From Phellopilus nigrolimitatus (taxonomy: Eukaryota; Basidiomycota; Agaricomycetes; Hymenochaetales; Hymenochaetaceae): DNA of 64,000 nucleotides. Positions 1 through 11,200 of this stretch are shown piece by piece. Made by a program: the position numbers and the translations under genes. The notes under the pieces are model-generated. The model had not been told where the DNA came from, ran no database searches, and was given only the letters and a program-made list of their open reading frames with translations. How positions within the stretch are numbered: the first letter of the stretch is position 1; every line of letters starts with the position of its first letter. The stretch covers positions 1 to 64,000 of the forward strand of contig JAJOHG010000032.1 in NCBI GenBank assembly GCA_021029095.1, given 5' to 3'.

Positions 1-49
1 GTCGCGGCTCGGAGAATCAAATCGACATTGCTCTCGAGCCTGAATTGTC

Positions 50-1475
50 CTAGCGGTAGCGTGTCTGAGTCGGTTGGCCATTCTGAAAAATGTAGATGGA
101 AGGATCTCGACAAACGTGCATTGCTTCTCCCCCAACTCCATCCCAGCAGTAAGTAACATCAATCAGCGAAAGAGAAGCGACGTGCGGATCCTTGCACCTT
201 GCTTTCTCAAGGTCCAGCCAGTTTGGGGGATGTGTACTTAGGAGGATGGTACTCGGGGTTTCTGTAGCAAAGAGGGGAAGCGGAAACGAAGTAACGTGAT
301 TGGGGTTGACTACAAGATTCACCCATGACGTTGGATTGCTGCAGTCCCGCCAGTATTCGTTGAATCTCGAAGATGAACGGAGCAAATAGACGGACAATCG
401 CTGCCACGTCCTGTAATGTACAGCACGTGGTCGTTCACGATGCAGGGTAGCGAACTACAATCATTCTCCGATTCATTCTGACACTTATGTCAATACATCG
501 CATCGCATATTGTATCGATTACTTACGCAATTTTGGAACGACAACAAGAGTGTCAAATGCCGCATCCAATCAATAACAATGGCTCCTCCAGTGGGTTTTC
601 CATCGGGAGGCCGTGCTCTGAATGGGATAAACAAAAGCGATGTGTTGACGGTCGGGCCGAATCTATTTAACACAACATAGTCGTATCGAGCGACATCGCA
701 GATATTCTTACAATTTAGCACCACGGTGCTCACAGGCGTGCATCTTCTCGAAGCGAAGCTGAGCTCAATTACTTCGATGAGGAATGTACTTCAGCTGCCT
801 GTCAGATTATTCATATAATCAAAGTTTGGTATGTAGATACGTACGTGGTTACACCATGGCCCTCGGGACTTGATATGATGAATATTTTGACAGATTCGCC
901 AGTCGGGTTCATGGAATAGGTGAAAAAAAGGAATTGGGCGTGGTTGTTGCCGCGTTCGAGCACATATACATCCTGTTCAACGTCCAGGCAGCATAGTTTA
1001 TTTTTCCAGATAAAAACCATGTGTCTTTTATCAGGAAGAAGTCGGGGATCGGCGAGTACGCTTGAAGGCTCCCGTACGCTCAGCCGGACTCTGCGAGAAG
1101 GCTTCGGATTGTTAGATGTCCAGTTCCTATATCCTCGCACTGCTCGTATTGCAAGTTCGCGAAAATCGGCTTCATCACGCCTCTCATGCGGGGCGATACT
1201 GGGCATCGATTCGCGGGGTAGCCTGTGTAAAACGGCGATCCAGACTTCACGTCTTGCTATGAGCAGTTTCAGGTACCTGCATGTCTTTGAAACAGCTCTC
1301 AAAAGTCAGAAAGGCATTATCAACAATATAAAAAGTCGACGGTGCTCACCTGCTCAAGGCGCAGAAGAGCGATGGTGTCACAGAACAACAAAACCCTCAC
1401 TATCGCATCATCTACCAAACGCGAGATATTTCCGGCTTGTCGCTCAAGGATGCGACTATCTGGGGCGCCAGACAT
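50..1475 (-). CDS. F-box protein, fungal-specific family (3' end uncertain)
   Basis: The start is the ATG at 1475-1473. Exon 1 ends at 1350 with an F-box-like stretch (residues about 12-42: SRLVDDAIVRVLLFCD, then IALLRLEQ). A 65-nt GT-AG intron (1285-1349) joins it in phase to TCRYLKLLIARREVWIAVL, the QTCRYL...VW signature common in basidiomycete F-box proteins. Exon 2 (1284 to about 855) ends near SPEGHG; a third exon (about 785-537) carries ARYDYVVLNRFGP and DWMRHLTLLL, resembling the middle of the F-box protein at 21650-23788. A last exon in the frame ending at the stop at 50 is the simplest continuation, but other frames are open and the true 3' end could lie beyond the window. By family this would be an SCF ubiquitin-ligase substrate adaptor; the target is unknown. 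Confidence 0.6.
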
Positions 1476-1551
1476 ATCGTAAACACGGTTTTTTGGCACA
1501 ATTTTGAAGATTTAATCGCTAAAAAAGGAGTTCCCTGCCGTGTTATTGAAT

Positions 1552-2354
1552 AATGAGGGGAGGCAACGCCTGCCAAAAAGAGTGTGCATTTGTAGTTGTT
1601 TACATATATACCAAAAACGGAAATCTTGCGACTCACGATTTTGTGAGCTCAATTCTCATTTGCATGTACAGTAGAACCTCCCATATTGCATAACTCTCAT
1701 AATGCATAACCTCCAATAATGCATAGATCCGAGTTTCCACCGGGTCGGTAGATAGAAAATCCTTATATGATAATGCATAAAATTATATATGCATAATGCA
1801 TAGCCAATTTGAGTAAATTAAATATGGATATGCATTATGCGAGGTCAGTTGCCATCGGGTTGCGACACTTTCATTGATTATTTTCTCCTTTTCTTCCACA
1901 TTTTTTCACTTATAAACACAATGATGAGGCTTTGACATACTTCAAGTGCTCATTCCGCAGGCCTTCCCCATCTTTTGGGAGAATCCCGGTGCCATTGAGC
2001 ATTCAGCCAGATTTCAGGCAGGCTCACAACCATCTCCACCAACTCAGAATAAAGCTGTGAGGACGTATGCGCGGCCATTCCTGAGCTCTGAGGTCACGTG
2101 ATAACCAAAAATGCGCTCACCTCCTGCTCTTTTCTTTGCTACAAGTCTCTCCTCATAAACAAGCTACATTATATAATGTGTTTATTGTATTTTTTTGCCC
2201 CAAAAAATGGTTTCATGGTCTTTGTTAAAGAAAAGTCAGCAAGGAGTGGCTGAATTGTGTCAAATTGGCCATCTGTAGGCCTTTGCCAAGTTCCGATCAT
2301 TTGTCAGATTACAAAGCGTGCACACTCTTTTGGCAGGCGTTGCCTCCCCTCATT
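1552..2354. repeat. 39-bp inverted repeat pair bounding an 803-bp segment
   Basis: The left arm (1552-1590) begins AATGAGGGGAGGCAACGCC. The right arm (about 2316-2354) is its reverse complement apart from a one-base difference in an A run. Outward of both arms the similarity stops abruptly, as for terminal inverted repeats of a DNA transposon. I could not find a convincing target-site duplication (left flank TTATTGAAT, right flank CGCATTGAG). The interior is AT-rich, has no convincing coding frame and contains the pogo-like end at 1669. Confidence 0.6.
1669..1860. mobile_element. Pogo/Tc1-like transposon end or MITE remnant with ATAATGCATA repeats
   Basis: CAGTAGAACCTCCCATATTG starts directly after a TA dinucleotide. 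CAGTAGAACCTC is the kind of terminus seen on pogo-type Tc1/mariner elements, which duplicate TA. Inside, ATAATGCATA-type motifs recur five to six times between 1680 and 1860. A degenerate inverted end (TGCATTATGCGAGGTCAGTTG, about 1831-1851) may be the other terminus. No transposase frame is present. It is nested inside the inverted-repeat segment 1552-2354. Confidence 0.4.
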
Positions 2355-2879
2355 CGCATTGAGCGTCTCGTTCTTCCCCTGCATCTCAGACTATGAGAAG
2401 AGAATTTTACTCATACATGAAGTTTTGAAAAAGAATGATGAGAAACACCTTCCAAACATTACATGTGCAACAAATAATAAGCCTATTCAACCTCAAACTT
2501 TGACATGTTGTTAACTGCGCTGTGGTGTGAACAGACTCATATGTTTTGGAAGATTGTACTTTGCCAAGCATATACTGGACCTTCAGAGACTGAGGCTGAG
2601 GCTTATGTTGTATGACTGGAGTTCATGTTATAAATTGACTTATTCAGGAGACAGTAATATAATTCTTCTCCGATTGAAACAAATAATGACTCGGTATGTG
2701 GGTGCCCCATATACAAGACGGGAAGTGTGCCTGCTTGGCTCTAGGCTGGGAATTGAAGCAGGTAAAGAAAAAGAAAAAGAAGGATAAAGCCTTGATGAGA
2801 GCGAGCGCAATGTTCATGCACAATTTCCCATCTTTACTAGGAAAGCCAAGTATTAAACCCCTTTTGTCCTAGATACACT
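2355..2879. other. Intergenic, no supported gene
   Basis: AT-rich sequence with only short random frames; the two open stretches near 2257-2514 and 2527-2787 lack recognisable motifs and codon bias. I see no promoter or RNA gene. Confidence 0.5.
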
Positions 2880-2887
2880 GTCGCGAC
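2880..2887. repeat. Left target-site duplication of hAT element
   Basis: GTCGCGAC, identical to 3747-3754. The target is itself a perfect palindrome, so the duplication at first looks like an extension of the inverted repeat. Confidence 0.85.
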
Positions 2888-3746
2888 TAGGGCTCCGCAA
2901 CGTACCCGTATATACGAAATACGGTACGGTACGGTACAGTCACGTACCAGTATCGTAATGCTCTCCGAGGGTCTAAAATACGGTCACGTATTTACGTGAC
3001 CGTACACGTATTGAACCCGTATAATACGTCTGTATACGTTTGTAATACGTGATACGTGACCCTACACCCATACTACCTAACTAGAAGCATGTGATCGTGA
3101 GGTACATACCTCTAATTAGGTATTATAGTCTCCCAACTGCAAATAATACTGCAAGTAAATGCTGACTGCTTGAAATGGACATCACCGCCGGCCGTGCCAC
3201 CACAGCGTGGATCGTCGGCATTGCCCGTGTTGGCGATCCACGCAACTTTTCGTCACCATCAACGTGTGCTGCCGGCTTCCCGCGCCGCACACTAGTCGTG
3301 CTCGTCGTGTCGAACGACGAGCATGACTGTCTCCCTCAATTTTCCACCTTCTCCATTCATTTTTTTTTTTTTGCATTATGTGTGTCTTAGTCTTAGAGCA
3401 GATACAAACAAAACTGGAAAAATAAAATTGGGACTTTGGTGCCGCATCACCCCCCTTTTGCCACTGCCTGCTGTTTGCTAATGCTATTCTTAATAAATAA
3501 GTGTGATTTTGATGTCGGCAAAAAGCAAAAAGAAACAAACTCTCGTAAAATTTCTAAAACAAAACTTCTTCTATGTTTACATAACCCGTATACGACGTAT
3601 CACCGTATACGGTCAGTACCGTATCAGTACCGTACCGTATGTGCCCACGAAAACATAAAATACGTGACCGTATTGATACTGAACGTACCAGTATCCTGCT
3701 TGCAAAAATACGTACGTATCAGTATACGGTACGTTGCGGAGCCCTA
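2888..3746. mobile_element. Non-autonomous hAT-type DNA transposon (MITE), 859 bp
   Basis: The element starts TAGGGCTCCGCAACGTACC and ends with the exact reverse complement, so the terminal inverted repeats are at least 19 bp and then continue imperfectly. It is flanked on both sides by the 8-bp target duplication GTCGCGAC (2880-2887 and 3747-3754); 8 bp is the hAT signature. Both subterminal zones are packed with short repeats built on ACGGTAC and CGTATACG/TACGTGACCGTA (2910-3060 and 3580-3735), as expected for hAT transposase binding arrays. No transposase is encoded. It sits about 220 bp upstream of the methyltransferase start and may contribute to its 5' region (inference). Confidence 0.88.
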
Positions 3747-3754
3747 GTCGCGAC
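3747..3754. repeat. Right target-site duplication of hAT element
   Basis: GTCGCGAC, identical to 2880-2887. Confidence 0.85.
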
Positions 3755-3972
3755 TCCACCTTCGTTGTTCAGATATGCTTGTGTAGTGCCATTGCGTGAC
3801 TGTCCTAATTAATAGGCTTTCTGCGAACCTATCTGCGAACCTATACGCGAACCTGTGTGGGCTTGTCTCGTTCAGCACAGCGCGTGCTCTGTGCATAGCA
3901 TGGCACGGTAACCAGATAAATACAGAATGGAGCATAAAAAAGAAGGAAATGTTTGTTCCAGCGCTGGTCAAC

Positions 3973-5060
3973 ATGCCTAAAGCTAAAGGATCAACCTCCA
4001 AGTCCATCAGAGCAAATAATCTTCACAGCACGGGGAATGTGGATGAACTTCATGACGACAACTATATACTTCCAAGAAACGAAGACGAGCGGCGAAGGCG
4101 AGTCCAGACATTTTCAGACCTTGCGACGTATTCCATAATCATTTAACTGGGGACGTCGACAGTCTAGACTCCCAGCATGAGTATTTGATGGAGACTGTCT
4201 ACCAGGGCTGCTTCTACGAGAAATCATACTACGGCGGAGAAATGTGGCATTACGCGCGCATCATCGACGTCGGAACAGGAAGCGGTGCGGATTTTACAAA
4301 AGATTCGAGAATAAGTTCGCAGAGCATTGACCGTCCTATTAATATTGTCATTTCAATCTCAGGTGCGTGGGCTGTCGACTTCTACAAATCGGTGATGTGG
4401 CCAAACACATTGAACGTAATGTATGCCTCGGATGTTTCATCTGTACTCTTCCCGCGTATTCCGCTGGAGGGTTACATTCGGTTCAACAAGAAGTCGGTGC
4501 TGGATCTCGCAAGCGGTCCGCCCATGTCCTGCAACTTCGTCCATCAGCGTCTCCTCTCTTGCGCATTGACGATCACCCAGTGGCCTATCGCGCTGTCTCA
4601 AATATTCACTGTCTTGAATCCTCGTGGCGTCCTCCAAATCGTGGAACTTGCCTGGGACCGTTTACCATACAATGTCGGTGACGCGGAGGGGAACACTGAT
4701 GCGCTCGAGTTGCTGCAACAAGCAGTACTTACGCTATTCAGGAGGCACAGTCTTCTTATTGACAACGGTTAGCAGCTCCCCGCCATGCTCAAGCAAGCGG
4801 GGTTCGAAAACATCGTAATAGAGGAACGCGAGGCGCCGGTGGGCAAAAGTGCAGGAGAAATTGGTCGCAGAGGATCGGAGAATTTCAAGAAGATGTTCAA
4901 GAACTTAGGAGAAGCCGTGATGAAGAAAGACGGGCTTGGGATGTTCCAGTCCGAAGCGGATTACCAGGCATTGATCGAAAAAGTTGAACAAGTATGGGAT
5001 GAAATGAGCGACTGCCATTTCACTTTCCGCGTCATTTGTGCTAGGAAGCCTGTAACTTAG
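3973..5060 (+). pseudogene. LaeA-like SAM-dependent methyltransferase with in-frame stop
   Basis: The gene reads MPKAKGST..., then NYILPRNEDERRR, the usual N-terminal motif of fungal LaeA/UMTA-type class I methyltransferases. An intron of about 60-75 nt (from 4100) leads to HEYLMETVYQG. A 78-nt intron that keeps the frame (about 4284-4361) interrupts motif I, so IIDVGTGSG joins AWAVDF. Further on come FVHQRLLSCALT and ILNP-type VLNPRGVLQIVELAW, both expected in the family. At 4770-4772 a TAG lies in the same frame between LLIDNG and QLPAMLKQAGFENIV, after which about 95 conserved-looking C-terminal codons continue to the stop at 5060. No intron of plausible size removes it. It is either a recent pseudogene, a protein ending about 95 residues early, or a sequence error. 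Methyl acceptor unknown; such proteins often act in secondary metabolism. Confidence 0.7.
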
Positions 5061-5346
5061 GAGAAACATCCGACCTGATTACAGTATACATGTAGCAATT
5101 ATATCTTTGTCATGTCTTATAAGTACACGCACCAAGTGTCAGATGACGCGCTGTGCGATACCGCAGCCTCAAGCACAAGATGATAAGTAGCAAAGAACGC
5201 CAAAACTTCGACGAGCATGAACCATTGTAGCCGCTTCTCGCATGGCTCGTTCCCGCTCTAGAAAGTGGGCTTGACTTTAGTAGCTCAAGGCATTGGGCAA
5301 TTGCGGATGATAAAATGTCTTGTCCCGCCTACACGAACTAATGAAT
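5061..5346. other. Intergenic, 3' flanks only
   Basis: No coding frame, repeat or RNA motif recognised; likely converging untranslated regions. Confidence 0.4.
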
Positions 5347-5660
5347 TTATACCATCCGTTTATCTTTTTGGGATGCACACTCAGTGACTCTCGAAGCAAC
5401 GCTGAGGCCGATCTTCTTGTCTCCTACATCGTACACAATTTCACCCGGCAACAAGGATTTGCGATAATTAGCAGAAAATCACATCCATAAAATATTCGCA
5501 AACGCGTACCTTGTTAGAGGCCTTCAGCACCTTCGGCTGCTTCCCAGTTTCGGACGTTTCAGAGCCGTTTCCAGTGAGCACCGTTTGTTGGCACAATTTC
5601 CAAAGATTTACGACTGATTGAGAAATTGCAAGCGGATTCAAATGTAGTAAGTACCACATA
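5347..5660 (-). CDS. Small two-exon candidate, unrecognised
   Basis: Reading the minus strand, an open stretch ending GKQPKVLKASNK stops at a GT donor (GTACGC, near 5513). It resumes after an intron of about 50 nt with SLLPGEIVYDVGDKKIG and ends at the stop 5347-5349. The two halves join smoothly, and PGEIVYDVGDKKIGLSVAS looks like a real folded core. The 5' end is not resolved; the frame stays open upstream to about 5660. I do not recognise a family. It could be a small gene or the 3' end of a longer one whose upstream exons I missed. Confidence 0.3.
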
Positions 5661-5870
5661 GTAACCGTTCAACGTTGCAAGAGAAGTTCCCTGCGTATTA
5701 TGTAATCTAAGTCTCGGCTTTCCTTCGGCAGTGGGTACTTGCCGACGCGTCCATGGAATGACGCTATGGTAGGTAAGCATCGCGAATGTCACCCAATACA
5801 CATATAAGGTACCTACACCCATCCTCTCGAACACATTTCTCTTCCGTCCTCCACATCTTTGAACAACAAA

Positions 5871-7136
5871 ATGTCCGGAACCGGGAAATCTGCTCTCCTC
5901 ATTGGCGCGACTGGCGCGGTCGGCAAACACGTCCTGCGCGAGCTGCTCGCCTCGAGCGAGTTCGTGCGCGTCGGCGAGGCCGGGCGGCGCGTCACGCCGC
6001 TCGAGCAACTCGGCGCGGACGTGGGCGCCAAGCTCGAGCAGCGTACTATTAATTTTGAAAAGCTTGAAGAGGCGGGACTGAAGGAGGGGCGGTGGGACGT
6101 CGTGTTCATCACGTATGTTGTCTGCGTTTTCTCCGCGTCTTGTGAAGTACAAATAGGAGTGACATGGATGATTTTGAAGGTTGGGAACGACGCGGGCAGC
6201 AGCGGGGAGCGCGGCGGCGTTTGAGAAGATAGACCGCGAGTGAGCTCGGTATATGTCGTGTTACTTGCCCACCTCACAAATTGTTAATCGTCTTTAGATA
6301 CGTCGTGAACTCTGCGCGCGCCGCCAAGACAGATGACCCAGACCACAAGCAATCCCTTGTCTACTGCTCGGTACACTCTCGCTCAAAAATTCTGTACTAA
6401 ATCCAGCCACTAACTCGTACGATTTGTCAAATATCAAATAGTCCACCTCCGCGAATGCCAACTCGCACCTCCTTTACGTGAAGTATGCGTCTCTCCCTTC
6501 TATGATTTCCCACTCTAGGTATTTCATCTGATCAATTCGGTTTAACTGATCGATGCTTACAGGAGCAAAGGCCTGACTGAGAACGCGCTCGCAGGCCTCG
6601 GGTACTCCGACACAATTATCTTCCGGCCGGGGTACCTCGCGAATGCAGAGCGGCCCTCGACGCGCTTTGGGGAAGCGTTAGCTGGGTGCGTGCCTTTTCT
6701 TTCGTTCCCGATGCTGCATACCCGAGCTTCCTTAGGGAAAGAGGAAATTGTGAATAACCAATCTGTTTCTTCAGTCCCCTCGTCAAACTTGCGTCCTATG
6801 TGTCTTCGAGTCTCCAGATCGACGTCAGTCCCTCTTCATTCTATTCGCACATGTTCCACATGCTCTGTTACTCATCCGTCTCCTTTCCCTATTTCTCTAC
6901 AATACCCAATGACGCGAAATACGTAATACGGCGCAATTAATCTCATCTCAACTCGGAATAAAAATAAAAACAAAAAGGTCTCGACTCTCGCCAAATCCTT
7001 CACTCGCGCAGGCCACCTCGGCTCGGCGCGCCTCCCGCCCGTGGCTGAGGCGTCGGAGTCGCGCACGCCCGACGGCGCGCCTTTCACACTCATCGGGAAC
7101 AGAGGCGCGGAGCAGCTCGCGAAGGCGGCATTGTGA
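5871..7136 (+). CDS. FMP52: FMP52/HTATIP2-like NAD(P)-binding oxidoreductase
   Basis: The start ATG at 5871 gives MSGTGKSALLIGATGAVGKHV, a Rossmann GxxGxxG dinucleotide-binding loop at residues 11-19. About six exons follow: WDVVFIT ends exon 1 near 6111; AAAFEKIDRE (6190s-6235); YVVNSARAAKTDDPDHKQSL (6300-6370); SANANSHLLYVK; SKGLTENALAGLGYSDTIIF then RPGYL (6563-6685); PLVKLASYV (about 6778-6830); and a terminal exon ending GNRGAEQLAKAAL at the stop 7134-7136. Order and spacing match fungal FMP52, a mitochondrial outer-membrane short-chain dehydrogenase/atypical SDR related to human TIP30. All key family stretches are present and no break was seen. Exon edges are approximate. Confidence 0.85.
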
Positions 7137-7639
7137 TCATTTCGACCCTTGAGACGCGTTGACGTTGATTCAGACTTCGGTGGACTATGCTTCGTCCTTC
7201 TTCTGTTTTTCTTCGCCTTTTCTCGAAGGAACTGTACTTTGGACAGGAAAGGATTCGGCAATGTTATTCTGTCTGATAATGCCCTGTTGTTTCCGTAATG
7301 TAGATGCTGGTCAAGTCATCCAACGTCTCGAATAACTATATTACTGCTCATCGTTGGATATTATAGATGAGCATCAACACGGATGACAAAGTTAACAAAA
7401 TAGAGCCGAAGATCGTGGTTAAACTTAAAATCGTACCGAAGTCTCGACTGGTAAAGGCACGTGACCGACGCGCGTCGATCTTTTTAGTCAACTGAACCGG
7501 CTAGGTACATGTACTGCGCCAGACATTGGCTAGACTTACCGCCGCGTACGTTCCCATAATACCTTATCTCATTATATCTCCCGCCCAATATCATATGAAA
7601 CATGACAATGCTCAGATCAAAGATGTAGACCGACATCAG
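7137..7639. other. Intergenic, no supported feature
   Basis: AT-rich 500-bp gap between FMP52 and the retrotransposon block; only short frames without family motifs. Confidence 0.5.
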
Positions 7640-7645
7640 ACCAAC
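7640..7645. repeat. Left flanking duplication (ACCAAC) of the composite retroelement
   Basis: ACCAAC directly precedes the left copia LTR. The same six bases follow the outer LTR of the miniature element at 13709-13714, not the copia right LTR (which is followed by AGTGT). Copia elements usually make 5-bp duplications, so CCAAC with one chance base is possible. Confidence 0.6.
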
Positions 7646-8212
7646 TGTTGGAATCCAAGTCGGCGGAGCCGCGAGGCCGCGAGCGAGTGCGCACTGGTTG
7701 CGTGCTCGATCGGCGAGTTCGTGAGCACAGCGTCTCGGCTCAGCGAGCCCGAGGCTCGCTGGACTGCGATTGGCTCGCCCGCGATCTTCGTTTACCCGCG
7801 CGCCACTCGCGCACCACCCCCGCTCGCTGCTCGGACCCCCCTCGTTTCTCGGTCCCTAGATAAACAGTCATTTACTCATCCTTTATGTGTCTTTATCTCC
7901 TTTTGTCGTTCCCCCCTTTTTCCGTAGTGTAAAAGCGGCTCTCCGCAGCCCCGAAAACCCGTAGCATAAAAAGCCTGTTTATTCTTTCGGCCACCTCAGA
8001 CGTTCGCACACCGCGCAAACGACTGAGGTGAGCTATCTAACATTATAACGGACTATTATACTTTTTGCTTATTACTTCATTAAACTAGTCTACGTTGTAC
8101 TAGGTTAGTTTCCGATATAAAGACGTTCGCACACCGCGCAAACGACTGAGTCTACGTTGTACTAGGTGTACTATTGTAGTGCCGTTGCGCGGATCTGTCT
8201 CACCAAGCTACA
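7646..8212 (+). repeat. Left copia LTR
   Basis: 567 bp, TGTTGG...GCTACA, identical to 12826-13392. It contains an internal 30-bp direct repeat beginning AGACGTTCGCACACCGCGC at about 7998 and 8120, and a second shorter repeat TCTACGTTGTACTAGGT at about 8088 and 8150. A TATAAA-like stretch (about 8114-8119) lies between them and could be part of the promoter. Confidence 0.95.
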
Positions 8213-8226
8213 GGTTATGAGCCTTG
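8213..8226 (+). promoter_or_regulatory. Primer binding site, half-tRNA type (initiator tRNA-Met)
   Basis: GGTTATGAGCCTTG starts right after the LTR. Its first eleven bases are complementary to the anticodon stem-loop of initiator tRNA-Met (GGCTCATAACC), not to a tRNA 3' end. Copia and Ty5 are known to prime from such a cleaved half-tRNA. The same 14 bases occur in the miniature element at 13506. Confidence 0.75.
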
Positions 8227-8286
8227 CTAGCCACTGAGCGAAGCCGAATTTTTATTTTTGTACGACATACACAAATTTCGCCACTC

Positions 8287-11200
8287 ATGTCTAGCTCGCA
8301 CGACACCCTCCCTACTTCAGTTCCGAAGCTCGCGACGAGCGGCGCGAACTGGGTAATATACCGGATGCGTTTCCAGGCCGCCGTGAAGGCGAAAGGAAAG
8401 TGGGGGCATTTTGACGGATCGTCGATTCGCCCTGAGCCGGTTGCTGCTGCTGTCGCTACTGCTGCGGTAGCGAATGGTCAAGCCGATCCCAACGACGACA
8501 TTGACGCGCGCCAAGAGGCCTGGGATAAGGACGAGGATATCGCGATGTATCTGTTGTCCCAGCGCCTGGCCGATTCGACCCTCATCCAGGTCGGAAACCT
8601 GGCGGATTGTACCGCACGCTGGAGCGCAGTGGTACGTGAGTTTACATCGAAGTCCGCTTTCGCACAGACTTCGCTACGCACCGAATTTCTCGAGGCACGT
8701 TGCCCCGGGGATGCTGACATCCGCGAGTTCCTGAGCGACTTGCGCATGCGCCGCGAGACGCTGGCGCAGTCGGGTGTTGATATATCCGACAAGGATTTTC
8801 GTTCGACAATTATTACCGCCATCCCGAACCGACTGGCGACATTCGCGTCCGCGCAGCTGACCTCGGCGGAGATCGCGGCGCGAAACGTCGCGACAATCAC
8901 AGCGCAGCCGCTCACCGAAGCGCAGATCGCCTCGCTCCGCGAAGTTGATCCCGAAGTCTTGATCCATATTATTTCGGACGAGGCCGATCGCCAGAAACGC
9001 GAGCGACTTGCGAAGCGAAAGGAACCCGCACGCGGACCTAAAGAGAAGGACGAAGCGTTGCATGTCAGTACGGCGCCGAGAAACAAGCAGAAAAGCGAGC
9101 CGAAGCCGCGCGGAGCCTGCTGGAACTGTGGCGAGACCGGGCACCTTCGCGCGAAGTGCCCGAAGCCGAGAAAACCGTCGGCCAAGGAGAGGCCGAAGGA
9201 CAGCGCGAATGCGGCTGTCGACTCGGACTCGGACGGCGTATGGGACTGCTGTAATGCGGCCTGGGATTCGTCGGACGACGAGGACGACGATGATGACATG
9301 GGCTTGATGCCCGACTTAGTCGACCTGTCTGATAGCGAAGACGAAGAGCCGGCCGATTTCTGGTCCGATGACGAGGACGACGAGCCTTCGAGCTCGTACC
9401 CCGAGAGCGACGTGAGCGAAGACGATACAGACGAAGAGGAGATCGCACAGGTTATTCACCTTCGCGAAACCGACGATGCGCGTCGCGCGATCCTCGATTC
9501 GGGCTCCACGCGTCATATTTCGCCGTACCGCGAAGACTTCACGAACTTTGTCGAGACGCCGCCGAAGAATTTGCATGCTGCAAACAAGCAAACCTTCCAT
9601 GCTGTGGGAGAGGGAGACTTAGCGATCGAACTCCCGAATGGCGAGACACCAACGAAATTGACGCTTACTGAAGTCCTTTATTCCCCCGAAGTCGGATATA
9701 CGCTTGTGTCCGTCGGCGCGCTCGATCGCGCGGCCTACTTCGCAGTATTCGGCGGGAACAAGTGTGTACTTCGCGACGCGGCCGGGAATTGTATTGGCGA
9801 GGTTTTGCGCTCGAGTAAAGGCCTGTATCGGTTCGCGCACGAGTCGGCCGACCCGACGCTGCGCGATGCAGCGAATGCGGCCGAGGAGACATTGAGCCTC
9901 ATGGAGCTGCATGCTCGCATGGGCCACGTTTCGCCTAAGGTTGCGGAGCGGTTAGTTCGAAATGGGTGGGTTACGGGGTTGCGCCTCGACACCTCCGGGC
10001 TGACACCGACACTTTGCGAGTCCTGCGTATACGCAAAAGCGACCCGCCGCATGATCGCGCGTGAACGAGAGGGAGAGCGCGCTGCGCAATTCGGAGGCGA
10101 GGTCCATACCGATGTTTGGGGACCGTCGCCGACTCGCTCGCTCGGCGGGCGACACTACTACGTCTCTTTCACGGACGATGCGACGCGCGTGACGAAATTG
10201 TATCTGCTGAAGAAGAAAAGTGATGTTTTTCGCTCTTACCGAGACTTCGAGGCCTGGGCCGAAACGCAAATGAACGCTAAGATCCAAGTTCTTCACTCGG
10301 ATTGCGGCGGCGAGTACACTGGCAAGGAGTTCGTCATGTACTTGAATAGCAAAGGTACGAAGCAGAAACTTACCGTTCACGACACTCCGCAACACAACGG
10401 CGTCGCGGAGCGGCTGAACCGAACGATTCTCGAGAAGGTTCGCGCAATGTTGCACGCGAGCCGGATGCCGAAGTTTCTGTGGGCGGAGGCGGCTGGACAC
10501 GCTGTTTGGTTGAAAAACCGAACCCCGACCCGCGCGCTAAAGGACAAGACGCCGCACGAAGCGATGACTGGGCGGAAGCCCGATCTTCGCAGACTGCGCG
10601 TATGGGGATCCAAGTGTTGGGTTCACGACGATTCGGGCTCGAAGCTCGAACCGCGCGCGCGAGAGGGACGGTGGATGGGTTTCGACAAGACGTCGAACGG
10701 ACAGCGCATTTATTGGCCGGAAAAGAAAAGCATTAGTGTCGAGCGTAATGTTTATTTTGACCCCGGAGACATTTCGAGTCGTCTCGAGGGGGAGGAACTT
10801 GATGGCGGAGTAGAAAACGAAACGACTTCGAAAAACTCACCGCCGATCGCGACACCGACACCGACACTGCCCGCAAATCCGCCAGCGCCGCCACCACCCA
10901 CCGAAAATCCCCAGGGACCCGCCGATCCTGCCGAAGCGACGAGCGATCCACCAGCGGAAGAGCCGCAGCCTGCCCCGGAGAGACCAGCAGCGTCTCATCT
11001 TCCGGCGCAAGCACCGGAGCCGCGCGAGCGGCGAGTTCGCATGCCGTCAGCCTATCAGCGTCGCATTGCAGCAGGCGAAGGAACGCCGACGCACTGGCGC
11101 CGCGATGGTCCCCTCCCGCGAGGAATGCGCTCGATGCGCGAGTTTGTCGAGCAGGATGAGGAATCGGCGAACCTAGTGATCGAGGACGATTACAACGAGG

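Noticed and set aside
2888..3746. Coding frames inside the hAT element (about 3175-3538)
   Set aside because: Short, on both strands, without BED-finger or RNase H-like transposase motifs.
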